The notes beneath the pieces are model-generated. The model worked only from the letters and a program-made list of their open reading frames with translations. It did no database searches and was not told the DNA's origin. From Pseudomonadota bacterium (GTDB lineage: Bacteria; Chloroflexota; Ktedonobacteria; Ktedonobacterales; JACDGC01), in NCBI GenBank assembly GCA_021323815.1, contig JAJPKG010000106.1:1-13399 (forward strand): a stretch of 13,399 bases of DNA, in the 5' to 3' direction. The first letter of the stretch is position 1. Every line of letters begins with the position of its first letter. A program made the position numbers and the translations under genes. Positions 7,092 to 13,399 of this stretch are shown here, piece by piece.

Positions 7092-7121
7092 ATTATAGCG
7101 GACATCTGTCCACTTTGTCAA
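7092..7121 (-). promoter_or_regulatory. perfect-consensus promoter of the drrAB-type operon
   Basis: On the minus strand TTGACA (7121-7116) and TATAAT (7097-7092) are both exact consensus hexamers, separated by 18 bp. Operator site 2 sits inside the spacer and site 1 overlaps the start point. An unrepressed promoter of this quality would be very strong, so tight repression is expected. The leader to the ATG at 6974 is about 110 bases. Confidence 0.85.
7100..7111. promoter_or_regulatory. TetR-type operator, site 2
   Basis: GGACATCTGTCC has the same GGACA/TGTCC arms as site 1 and differs from it only in one centre base. The two sites are centred 21 bp apart, two helical turns, so two dimers could bind the same face. 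It lies wholly between the -35 and -10 of the operon promoter. Confidence 0.78.
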
Positions 7122-7139
7122 GGGGAGTTTGGTTCACCT

Positions 7140-7820
7140 ATGGTACAAGATACACCTGAACCTCGCTCCATCTCATCCCCAGCTCAGCGGCGTGAGCGGC
7201 GTGATGCCGCCGCGCATCGCCAACGCATTCTTGCCGCCGCGCAGCGCCTGTTCGCCATGCATGGGGTAAGTCAGGTCAGCATGCACCAGATCGCCCAGGC
7301 TGCCGGCGTGGGACAAGGGACGCTCTATCGCCGCTATGCCAACAAAGGCGAACTATGCAAAGCGCTGGCTCACGCGCAGCATGAAACCTTCGCGAAAGAG
7401 GTGCATTCCTGGCTGGCGAGCGATGGAGCCATTCTGCCGCCGATGGAGCGGTTGGCGGGCGTGCTGGAACGGTTGCTGCGCTTCGTGCTGGACGGCGCGG
7501 CTCTTTTGGAGGAGATCGCGCTCACCGAGTTTCGCAATGGCACATGCGATATGTCGTGTGATCCTGCTGAGCCGCCCCCCGGCCAAGAACAATGGCTGGA
7601 TTGGATGCACGCGCTGGTGGGCGATCTGCTGGGGGAAGCCGTCACGCGTGGCGACATCGCGCCATTAGACATCTCCTTCACCGCCGACACCATCCTCAAC
7701 GCGCTGAATCCTATGCTGCTGCATTTCTATCACCTGGGGCGCGGCTACACACATGAGCGCATCTTGCAGGGCTTGCGCCACCTCTATATCGAGGGATTGA
7801 GCGAACGGAAGGATCGATGA
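7140..7820 (+). CDS. TetR/AcrR-family transcriptional repressor
   Basis: A 226-residue regulator, divergent from the DrrAB-type exporter it most likely represses. The N-terminal DNA-binding domain spans about residues 24-72: first helix RQRILAAAQRLFAMHG, then the helix-turn-helix MHQIAQAAGVGQGTLYRRYANKGEL (48-72), a standard TetR signature. The rest is an all-helical ligand-binding and dimerisation domain of ordinary length, with C residues at about 145 and 149 (TCDMSCD). An in-frame ATG at 7077 would put the N-terminus across the operators and is unlikely. ATG 7140 follows GGGGAG (7122-7127) at 12 bases, slightly long. Ligand unknown, probably the exported compound. Its stop codon directly abuts that of convergent yraN. 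Confidence 0.88.
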   Translation: MVQDTPEPRSISSPAQRRERRDAAAHRQRILAAAQRLFAMHGVSQVSMHQIAQAAGVGQGTLYRRYANKGELCKALAHAQHETFAKEVHSWLASDGAILPPMERLAGVLERLLRFVLDGAALLEEIALTEFRNGTCDMSCDPAEPPPGQEQWLDWMHALVGDLLGEAVTRGDIAPLDISFTADTILNALNPMLLHFYHLGRGYTHERILQGLRHLYIEGLSERKDR

Positions 7821-8234
7821 TCACCCTTCCACCGCGTGTTTGATGATCTCGAGACGGGGCGGTCCTTGTGTGAGAAGAATACTCACCACATCAATTCGCC
7901 AGGAGCGATCAAGCTGATTGTTGGCTTCCAGATATTCCTGCGCGGCGGCAATGAGGTGGCGCTGCTTCGCTGCATGGACGGCCTCGGCGGGGAGGCCATA
8001 GGCCGTGGAGCGGCGCGTCTTGACCTCGATGAAGACAATATCGCCGCCTTCTTCGGCGATGAGGTCGATTTGCCCGCTCTTTTGGCGCGCATCGGGCGTG
8101 AGAATGCGATAGCCCGCCCGCTTCAGCGCATCAGCGGCCATTTGCTCGCCACGCGCACCCAGCCGCTGTCGATCCGTGGGCCGTTTCGCCTCGCCTGCCA
8201 TAGCGCCCTCGCTTTCTCGTCCCATCTGTTGCAT
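7821..8234 (-). CDS. yraN: YraN family protein (UPF0102), nuclease-fold
   Basis: A 137-residue member of the UPF0102/YraN family, which has a Holliday-junction-resolvase-like restriction-endonuclease fold; its cellular role is not firmly known. Visible family features are RLGARGEQMAADALKRAGYRIL near the N-terminus (E30), then GQIDLIAEEGGDIVFIEVKTR with D57 and the ExK pair E70/K72, the PD-(D/E)xK-type catalytic set, and RIDVV near 113-117. I chose the ATG at 8234 because GGAG (8245-8242) is seven bases upstream; the ATG at 8240 has the same GGAG one base away, too close. The epoxide-hydrolase-like gene lies 29 bp upstream on the same strand, so the two may be co-transcribed. The usual rnhB/rplS neighbourhood of yraN is absent. 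Confidence 0.88.
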   Translation of the reverse strand: MQQMGRESEGAMAGEAKRPTDRQRLGARGEQMAADALKRAGYRILTPDARQKSGQIDLIAEEGGDIVFIEVKTRRSTAYGLPAEAVHAAKQRHLIAAAQEYLEANNQLDRSWRIDVVSILLTQGPPRLEIIKHAVEG

Positions 8235-8263
8235 TCCCATGCTCCGGCTCTGCTAAGGAGGGG

Positions 8264-9145
8264 TTAGGGGATGGGGCCGAAAAACTCCGCCAGCAACTCG
8301 CTCACCCGCTCGACTTCTTCATGCTGAATCCAGTGCGTCGCGTCGGGAAACATGATCAGCCGCCCGTCGTCGCAGAGATCCACGCTGGCTGGAGCCATGA
8401 CGGCATCAAGAAAGCGGTCTTGCGCGCCCCACAGCATCAGGGTTGGCACGTGAATGCGCGGATCAGCGGGAATCCTGGGCGGGCGCTGGAAGGCGGCGCG
8501 ATACCAGTTGAGCATGCCGGTTATCGCGCCGGGTTGCGCCCACGCCGCGCGATAACGCTGGAGATCTGCAACGGTGAAAGTGCCGGGGCGGCTGCTGCCG
8601 ATCAGCGACCGCGCGCCGAGCGACCATTCATCGCGGCGCATGAGGCGTTCCGGCAGGCCGGGGATCTGGAAGAAGAACATATACCAGCTTTTGCGTAACT
8701 GTTGTGGGCTGCTGAGCAAGTGGCGCAGGAAGATCTGCGGATGCGGCACGTTGAGGATACCCAATTTCTGCACGCGCTCAGGGTAGCGTAGCGCCAGCCA
8801 CCAGGCAACAGCAGCGCCCCAATCATGGCCGGCAACGTATGCCCGCTCGCGCCCCGTCGCGTCGATTAACCCAACGATGTCGCGCGCCAGGAGATCGATC
8901 TGATACGCGCCGACGCCGGCAGGTTTGTCGCTGAGATTATAGCCCCGCTGATCCGGCACCCACACGCGAAAGCCGCGCCCGGCCAGCAACCGCATCACGC
9001 CTTCCCAGCCGAACCAGGGTTCGGGAAAGCCGTGCAGCAAGATCACCACCGGTCCCGCCACCGGCCCCGCCTGGGCCACGTGCAGGTTCATGCCGTTGGT
9101 GGCGATGGTCTGATGTTCAACCTCTTGCGCGATCTCAGCGGACAT
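8264..9145 (-). CDS. alpha/beta hydrolase, epoxide-hydrolase-like
   Basis: A 293-residue soluble alpha/beta-fold enzyme of the epoxide hydrolase subgroup, which opens epoxides to diols through an aspartyl ester. Motifs: HGFPE oxyanion turn (38-42), nucleophile D108 in GHDWGA, cap-domain tyrosines Y155 (WYMFFFQIPG) and Y215 (NWYRA) that would hold the epoxide oxygen, D243 in GAQDRF and H271 in ATHWIQHE. The Asp nucleophile plus the Tyr pair argue against an esterase or a plain dehalogenase. The frame opens at 9184, but AAAGGA eight bases before the ATG at 9145 supports the shorter start. No signal peptide. It is probably transcribed with yraN. Substrate unknown. Confidence 0.85.
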   Translation of the reverse strand: MSAEIAQEVEHQTIATNGMNLHVAQAGPVAGPVVILLHGFPEPWFGWEGVMRLLAGRGFRVWVPDQRGYNLSDKPAGVGAYQIDLLARDIVGLIDATGRERAYVAGHDWGAAVAWWLALRYPERVQKLGILNVPHPQIFLRHLLSSPQQLRKSWYMFFFQIPGLPERLMRRDEWSLGARSLIGSSRPGTFTVADLQRYRAAWAQPGAITGMLNWYRAAFQRPPRIPADPRIHVPTLMLWGAQDRFLDAVMAPASVDLCDDGRLIMFPDATHWIQHEEVERVSELLAEFFGPIP

Positions 9146-9206
9146 GGCGACGATCCTTTCACAATGCCTGAGGGAAACTGACAATGTATGGCGTGTTGAC
9201 AGTCAC

Positions 9207-9215
9207 ATCATAGCA
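9207..9215 (-). promoter_or_regulatory. candidate extended -10 promoter of the hydrolase-yraN unit
   Basis: On the minus strand the sequence reads TGC-TATGAT, an extended -10 with five of six hexamer bases. No good -35 is seen at 17 bp. The predicted start is near 9200, about 55 bases before the hydrolase ATG. Confidence 0.35.
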
Positions 9216-9360
9216 TATACCCAGCGGCAGTTATCGCGGCCAATTCCATTCGATGACTGGGTTGACAGCTACGTTGTCGCATGGGATGTCGAGTTTCTTT
9301 GGCTGCGCCTTGCAGGTGGCCAAGCTGGTTGAGTACTATCTGATATCCCATTGTCTTTCT

Positions 9361-9369
9361 TGGTACAAT
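9361..9369 (+). promoter_or_regulatory. extended -10 promoter before the AlbA_2 fragment and glpD
   Basis: TGG-TACAAT is an extended -10 element with five of six hexamer bases; the -35 region (TGATAT at 9341-9346) is weak. The predicted start is near 9376. It is the only plausible promoter seen upstream of glpD, which would be read as the second cistron. Confidence 0.5.
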
Positions 9370-9401
9370 GAGGCAAAGGGACTATCATGCGAGGGCATGC
9401 C

Positions 9402-9713
9402 ATGCGCACTATTCCACTCCACGAAAACTTGCAAATCGAGTTCAAAAGCGACGTAAAGCGCCTGCCGGATGATGATCTGCCGGCAACAGTGGTTTGCCTG
9501 GCAAATACTGAGGGTGGCGAGATCTTCGTTGGCGTGGAAGACGATGGTACCATCACCGGCCTGCATCCATTGCACCGCAATTCCACCACGCTGAGCGCCA
9601 TGATCGCCAATGGAACGAATCCGCCGCTCAGCGTGCGCTGCGTTATCTTTCAGGAAGAAGGAAAGAAGGTAAATAAGCAGAACATGCTGGGAGAAATGCC
9701 ATGCAAGCGATGA
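9402..9713 (+). pseudogene. truncated AlbA_2/Schlafen-type domain protein
   Basis: A 103-residue frame matches the start of AlbA_2 (Schlafen-type) proteins, normally several hundred residues with a C-terminal ATPase-like region: ENLQIEFKSDVKRLPDDDLPATVVCLANTEGGEIFVGVEDDGTITGL. The E-F-K and N-T-x-G-G-x-I-x-x-G-V motifs are intact. The match ends at about residue 90 (EEGKKV), in the middle of the domain where the next beta strand is expected. Thirteen unrelated residues follow before the stop. GAGGG (9391-9395) six bases before ATG 9402 supports the start; ATG 9387 is possible. The last 13 bases overlap glpD. It is either a deletion remnant or, less likely, a small functional leader protein that couples translation to glpD. 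Confidence 0.6.
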
Positions 9714-11383
9714 CAGCGGAACAACGGCTGGCGGACCTGGAAGCGATGGAGCGCGAAGGTGTAGATGTGCTGGTGATCGGTGGTGGCATCACCGGCGCGG
9801 GGATCGCGTTGGATGCGGTGACGCGGGGCTATCGCGTGGGGCTGGTGGAAAAGAACGATTTCGCCAGTGGCACCAGCAGTTGGTCCACCAAACTGGTGCA
9901 CGGCGGCATTCGCTATCTGCCGCAGGGGGATGTGCCGCTGGTGCATGAGGCGCTGGTGGAGCGCGGGCGGTTGCTGAAGAACGCGCCGCATCTGGTGCAT
10001 CCGCTGGAGTTTGTGCTGCCGCTCTATAGCACGTCGCGCCAGCCGGTGGGATTGCCCATTGCGCCTCCCGGTGGCTTGGGTCTGGGAATGCTCCTCGATC
10101 TGGGCCTGAGCATGTATGATCTGCTGGCCGGCAGCCAGAACGTGGAACGCCATCATCGCCTGTCACGCGAGGAGGTATTGCAGCGCGCCCCCTGCCTACG
10201 TCCTGATGATCTGACGCAGGGCTTTCTGTATGCCGACGGGCAGACCGATGACACGCGCCTGGTTATCGCCATTCTGCGTTCCGCCGTGATGGTGGGCGCG
10301 CGACTGGCGAATTACGCGCAGGTGGTGGGCTTCGAGCGCGACGCGGACGGGCAACTGAGCGCGGCGCAGGTGCAGCTGACGGGGCCGCAGGATGGCGGGC
10401 GTGAGATGATCATCCCCGCACGGCACATCGTCAACGCGACGGGCGTTTTTGCCGAGACGGTGGAAGCGCTGAGCGGCGAGACGCCGCAATTGGATATCCA
10501 GCCGAGCAAAGGCGTGCATCTCGTTCTGCGGCGCGAAGATCTGGCGATGGGCGACGACGCCGTTGTGCTGCCGGAAACCGACGACGGGCGCATCATCTTC
10601 CTGGTGCCCTGGCGCTCGCGCGTCCTCGTCGGCACCACCGACACCGGCTCCGGCGATCTCGACCATCCCCGTGCCGATGCCGCCGATGTCGATTATCTGC
10701 TGTCACACCTCAACCGCTCGGTGACGCGGCCCGTCACGCGCGAGCAGATCGTCAGCACGTATGCCGGCTATCGCCCGCTGCTGCGGCTGCGCCATTCGCG
10801 CACCCCGGCGCGACTTTCGCGCAGCCATGCCATCGTGGAAAACGCGGCGGGATTGATCAGCATCTCCGGCGGCAAGCTGACAACCTATCGCAGCATGGCG
10901 CAAGAGGTGGTAGACCGCATCGACGAACGCGCGGGGCGGCACACGCCCTGCGCCACCGAAGAATGGCCGCTTGCCGGTGCCGAAGACTGGCCGGCAGCCG
11001 AAGAAGCCCTTCGCGCCCGCGCCGGGCAACTGGGATTGAGCGCGGCGACGGCGGCGCACCTGGCGGGGAGCTATGGCGCGCTGGCGCATGCGGTGTTGGA
11101 TCTCGTCGCCGCTGACTCCTCGCTCGCCGCGCCGCTCGCACCCGATCTGCCGGCCATCCGCGCCGAGGTGGACTATGCCGTGCTGGCCGAACTGGCCCTG
11201 ACGGTGACGGATGTGCTGGAACGCCGCCTGCGCCTGGGCATCGAAGCGGTGGATCACGGCATCAGCGCCGCGCCGTATGTCGCTGAGCGCCTGGGACGCC
11301 ATCTCGGCTGGGATGCCGCTATGCGTGAAGCCCAGATCGCCGCCTATGCCCACTATGCGGCGATGCACGACGCGGGAAAATAG
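9701..11383 (+). CDS. glpD: glycerol-3-phosphate dehydrogenase (respiratory, FAD-dependent)
   Basis: A 560-residue flavoenzyme that oxidises sn-glycerol-3-phosphate to dihydroxyacetone phosphate and passes electrons to the quinone pool at the membrane surface. The FAD-binding turn GGGITGAG is at residues 27-34, preceded by DVLVI. The GlpD signature FASGTSSWSTKLVHGGIRYL is at 54-73. ISGGKLTTYRSMAQEVVD follows at about 386-403, and the helical C-terminal DAO_C domain (YAVLAELALTVTDVLERRLRLG) ends the protein. Length is normal. GGGAG (9689-9693) lies seven bases before ATG 9701. No glpK or glpF is nearby. Expression probably depends on the promoter at 9361 and read-through of the truncated AlbA_2 frame, with overlapping start. 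Confidence 0.93.
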   Translation: MQAMTAEQRLADLEAMEREGVDVLVIGGGITGAGIALDAVTRGYRVGLVEKNDFASGTSSWSTKLVHGGIRYLPQGDVPLVHEALVERGRLLKNAPHLVHPLEFVLPLYSTSRQPVGLPIAPPGGLGLGMLLDLGLSMYDLLAGSQNVERHHRLSREEVLQRAPCLRPDDLTQGFLYADGQTDDTRLVIAILRSAVMVGARLANYAQVVGFERDADGQLSAAQVQLTGPQDGGREMIIPARHIVNATGVFAETVEALSGETPQLDIQPSKGVHLVLRREDLAMGDDAVVLPETDDGRIIFLVPWRSRVLVGTTDTGSGDLDHPRADAADVDYLLSHLNRSVTRPVTREQIVSTYAGYRPLLRLRHSRTPARLSRSHAIVENAAGLISISGGKLTTYRSMAQEVVDRIDERAGRHTPCATEEWPLAGAEDWPAAEEALRARAGQLGLSAATAAHLAGSYGALAHAVLDLVAADSSLAAPLAPDLPAIRAEVDYAVLAELALTVTDVLERRLRLGIEAVDHGISAAPYVAERLGRHLGWDAAMREAQIAAYAHYAAMHDAGK

Positions 11384-11394
11384 CGACTTTTCCC
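11374..11394 (+). terminator. weak stem-loop across the glpD stop codon
   Basis: GGGAAAA (11374-11380) and TTTTCCC (11388-11394) are perfect 7-bp arms with the TAG stop in the 7-base loop. There is no trailing T-run, so it may be a weak terminator or mRNA 3' stabiliser only. Confidence 0.3.
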
Positions 11395-11402
11395 ACGACA
11401 TA

Positions 11403-11442
11403 TTGACATCACCGGCATATGTATGGTATGTATCTCACATAC
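11403..11442 (+). promoter_or_regulatory. promoter with overlapping inverted-repeat operator for the ArsR-MFS pair
   Basis: TTGACA (11403-11408) is an exact -35; TATGTA (11427-11432), 18 bp on, is a partial -10. GTATGT (11426-11431) and ACATAC (11437-11442) are a perfect 6-bp inverted repeat with a 5-bp centre covering the -10. TATGTAT occurs twice in tandem (11418-11424 and 11427-11433). This placement fits autorepression by the ArsR-type protein. Confidence 0.5.
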
Positions 11443-11485
11443 GGCTTTTGTCGCACATTACATTCTGGCCGTATGGAGAGTGACG

Positions 11486-12118
11486 ATGGGTAATGTCTCT
11501 TCCACCGGCGATGAAGCCCCCTTGCTGCCGGAGGGTGTGCCGGTGGTGATGCCGGATTTGCCGCCGACACTGCTCGTCAACACCGCACAGCAATATAAAG
11601 CGCTGGGTGATCCCACGCGGGAGAAGATTCTCACGCTCATCAAGCATCAGCCGATGACGGCAAAACAACTGGCCGCTCACCTGGGCATTGCGCCAGGCAC
11701 GGCGGGGCATCACCTGCAAGCGCTGGAAGCAGCGGGACTGGCGCAGGTGGTGGCGCGCCGCCTGGTGCGCGGCATCGTCGCCAAGTATTACACGCGCACC
11801 GCGCGCCTGTTTTTATTCGAGCGTCCTGAAGACGGCGATAACCTCATGTCCTTCGCGTTAGACGGCATGACTCGCATGCGCGAAGAACTCATCGACGTGC
11901 TGGCAGACGGTAACGAAGATGTGGTGCTTGGCAGCGGTTTTCCCCACACGCGAATGACCGAGGAGCGCGCCAGGGAGTTTGCCGAGCGCCTGCATGACCT
12001 CATCAGCGAATTCGCGCAAGATCCCCCGGCGCCGGAAGGGCGCGTCTATGGCATGGCGGGCATCGTCTTTCTGGCCCCACGCTATCTGCAAGTGCCCGCT
12101 GAATCTGAGGGAGAATGA
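11486..12118 (+). CDS. ArsR-type winged-helix transcriptional regulator
   Basis: A 210-residue DNA-binding protein that probably represses its own operon with the adjacent exporter. After a 30-residue non-conserved N-terminus comes the ArsR fold: ALGDPTREKIL (39-49), then MTAKQLAAHLGIAPGTAGHHLQALEAAGLAQVV (57-89), the helix-turn-helix and wing. The remaining 120 residues are an extra C-terminal region not found in small metal-sensing ArsR proteins. There is not a single cysteine, so classical arsenic- or zinc-type thiolate sensing is excluded and a different signal is likely. GGAGAG (11475-11480) five bases before ATG 11486 fixes the start; the frame continues upstream to 11423 across the operator and is not used. 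The MFS gene starts two bases after the stop. Confidence 0.82.
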   Translation: MGNVSSTGDEAPLLPEGVPVVMPDLPPTLLVNTAQQYKALGDPTREKILTLIKHQPMTAKQLAAHLGIAPGTAGHHLQALEAAGLAQVVARRLVRGIVAKYYTRTARLFLFERPEDGDNLMSFALDGMTRMREELIDVLADGNEDVVLGSGFPHTRMTEERAREFAERLHDLISEFAQDPPAPEGRVYGMAGIVFLAPRYLQVPAESEGE

Positions 12119-12120
12119 TC

Positions 12121-13399
12121 ATGGATACCGCGCAAGAGGTGATGCCTTCCGGGACATCACTCGCCCCGCCACCACCGGCAAAACTGCGCCCGCTGTGGCT
12201 GAACCGCGACTATATGTTGCTGTGGAGCGGGCAAACCATCTCGGCAGTCGGCAGCGGCGTCTCAGGCATCGCCTTTCCGCTGCTCATTCTGGCCATCACG
12301 CACGATCCGTCCCAGGCGGGGTATGCGCTGGCGCTGCGCTCCTTGCCATACCTGATCTTCAGCTTGCCGGCGGGCGCGCTCATTGATCGCTGGAACCGCA
12401 AGCTGGTGATGATCCTCTGCGACACGGGCCGTGCGCTGGCGTTGGGGAGCATTCCCGTCGCGTGGGCGCTGGGCTATCTGACGGTGGCGCAATTGTATGG
12501 TGTCGCGGCGGTGGAAGGCACGCTCTTCGTATTCTTCAATATCGCTGAGGCCGCATGTTTGCCGCGCGTGGTGCCGAAAGCACAACTGCCCGCCGCCACC
12601 GGCCAAAACCAGGCGACGGATGGCATTTCGCTCTTGATCAGCCAGCCGTTGGGCGGCGCGATCTATGGCATCAGCCAGATGCTCCCGTTCGTCGGAGATG
12701 CCGTCTCATATGTTGTCTCGGTGATCTCGCTGGCTTTCATCAAAACGCGCTTCCAGGGCGAGCGCAGCGGCGAGCGACGACGGCTGGGCGTGGAGATCCG
12801 CGAAGGGTTGTCATGGCTGTGGCACCAGCGCCTGATCCGCTACATGGCGTTCCTGACGGGCAGCGCGAATTTCGTCTTTGGCGGCGCGTTCCTGATCATT
12901 ATTGTGCTGGCGCAACACATGGGCGCGACGCCGTTCCAGATCGGCCTCATCGGCGCAATCGCATCGGTCGGCGGCATCATCGGCGCGGCGCTCGGCGCGA
13001 GCGTCCAGCGGCGTTTCAGCTTCGGCGCGGTGATCATCGCCACAGTGGTCGTCCAGGCCATTGCCTGGCCGCTGCAATTGCTGGCACCAAACATCTATGT
13101 GCTGGGTGCCATTGGTGCCGTGATTTTCCTGATGGGGCCGATCTACAACGTGGTGCAGTTCAGCTATCGCTCCGCGCTCATCCCCGACCGGCTGCAAGGC
13201 CGGGTGAACAGCGCGTTTCGCCTGCTGGCCTTTGGCTTTCAGCCGCTGGGCGGCGCGCTGGCGGGCATTCTGCTGAAAGAGTTCGACACCACCATCACCA
13301 TCCTGGCGTTCGGCGTGGTCTTTGTTGGCAGCGCGGTGCTGACGATCTTGAACGGCGATGTGCGCAACGCGCAACCAATCGAGAAAATCGCAGCGGAAT
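12121..13399 (+). CDS. MFS transporter (MFS_3/EntS-like exporter), cut by the window edge
   Basis: The frame opens at ATG 12121, preceded seven bases upstream by GAGGGAG (12107-12113), and stays open to the last base: 426 codons without a stop. It resembles MFS exporters of the MFS_3/enterobactin-exporter type. After a short proline-rich N-terminus, NRDYMLLWSGQTISAVGSGVSGIAFPLLIL is the usual first helix. Motif A is GALIDRWNRK (85-94). About twelve hydrophobic segments can be traced, split by a charged loop near 212-240. In this family length is about 400-430, so only a few residues are probably missing. It forms an operon with the upstream ArsR-type gene and is probably a repressed efflux pump. 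Substrate unknown. Confidence 0.88.
   Translation, partial: MDTAQEVMPSGTSLAPPPPAKLRPLWLNRDYMLLWSGQTISAVGSGVSGIAFPLLILAITHDPSQAGYALALRSLPYLIFSLPAGALIDRWNRKLVMILCDTGRALALGSIPVAWALGYLTVAQLYGVAAVEGTLFVFFNIAEAACLPRVVPKAQLPAATGQNQATDGISLLISQPLGGAIYGISQMLPFVGDAVSYVVSVISLAFIKTRFQGERSGERRRLGVEIREGLSWLWHQRLIRYMAFLTGSANFVFGGAFLIIIVLAQHMGATPFQIGLIGAIASVGGIIGAALGASVQRRFSFGAVIIATVVVQAIAWPLQLLAPNIYVLGAIGAVIFLMGPIYNVVQFSYRSALIPDRLQGRVNSAFRLLAFGFQPLGGALAGILLKEFDTTITILAFGVVFVGSAVLTILNGDVRNAQPIEKIAAE

Noticed and set aside
6975..7121. 49-codon N-terminal extension of the DrrA-type ATPase
   Set aside because: It runs through the promoter and operators and precedes the normal ATPase N-terminus without homology; AGAGGA precedes the ATG at 6974.
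7077..7139. Upstream ATG of tetR adding 21 residues
   Set aside because: It would make the operators coding and lies at or before the predicted transcript start; the TetR fold begins well after ATG 7140.
9196..9267. Two plus-strand TTGACA hexamers (9196-9201 and 9262-9267) as promoters
   Set aside because: Neither has an acceptable -10 at 16-18 bp, and no gene start follows at a sensible distance except through the better element at 9361.
9144..9332. 62-codon plus-strand ORF between the hydrolase and AlbA_2 fragment
   Set aside because: Its start overlaps the hydrolase start on the other strand, there is no ribosome site, and I recognise no domain. The C-terminal part could be a gene remnant but nothing supports that.
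12811..13374. 187-codon minus-strand ORF opposite the MFS gene
   Set aside because: The plus strand encodes an unbroken MFS protein with motif A and helices; the antisense product is low-complexity Asp/Arg/Ala-rich.

Overview
The window is GC-rich bacterial chromosome with short intergenic spaces, clear Shine-Dalgarno sites and sigma70/sigmaA-type promoters. Gene content and codon use (a GT39-like polytopic enzyme beside a protoporphyrinogen-oxidase-like flavoprotein, DrrAB-type ABC genes, YraN, GlpD, a cysteine-free ArsR-type regulator) fit a Chloroflexota bacterium best. That assignment is an inference from style; no rRNA or other marker gene is present. I see no rRNA, tRNA, CRISPR array, transposase or insertion sequence.

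Layout from left to right. (1) 1-2982: a GT39-like membrane glycosyltransferase and an FAD-dependent oxidoreductase, both on +, probably one envelope or lipid-related unit. (2) 2999-4935: an A/T-richer segment with a strong extended -10 promoter, a 5' leader that folds into a long hairpin, and one 610-residue protein that looks like DppB-type and DppC-type peptide permeases fused end to end. It has no ATPase or binding protein beside it, and the usual ATPase-contacting (EAA) loops seem lost in both halves. (3) 5095-7820: a DrrA/DrrB-type ABC exporter on - with an intrinsic terminator, facing a divergent TetR gene. The shared 48-bp control region holds a perfect-consensus promoter overlaid by two 12-bp operators. 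(4) 7821-9145: yraN and an epoxide-hydrolase-like alpha/beta hydrolase on -. (5) 9364-11383: a truncated AlbA_2/Schlafen-type ORF whose end overlaps the start of glpD (respiratory glycerol-3-phosphate dehydrogenase). (6) 11403-13399: an ArsR-type repressor gene two bases upstream of an MFS exporter gene that runs off the right edge.

Two separate regulator-plus-exporter cassettes (TetR/DrrAB and ArsR/MFS) lie within 8 kb, so this is probably an accessory, stress- or drug-responsive part of the chromosome. The most unusual items are the fused permease without coupling loops, its structured leader, the dual-operator consensus promoter of the DrrAB operon, and the AlbA_2 fragment that now appears to supply the promoter and upstream cistron for glpD.
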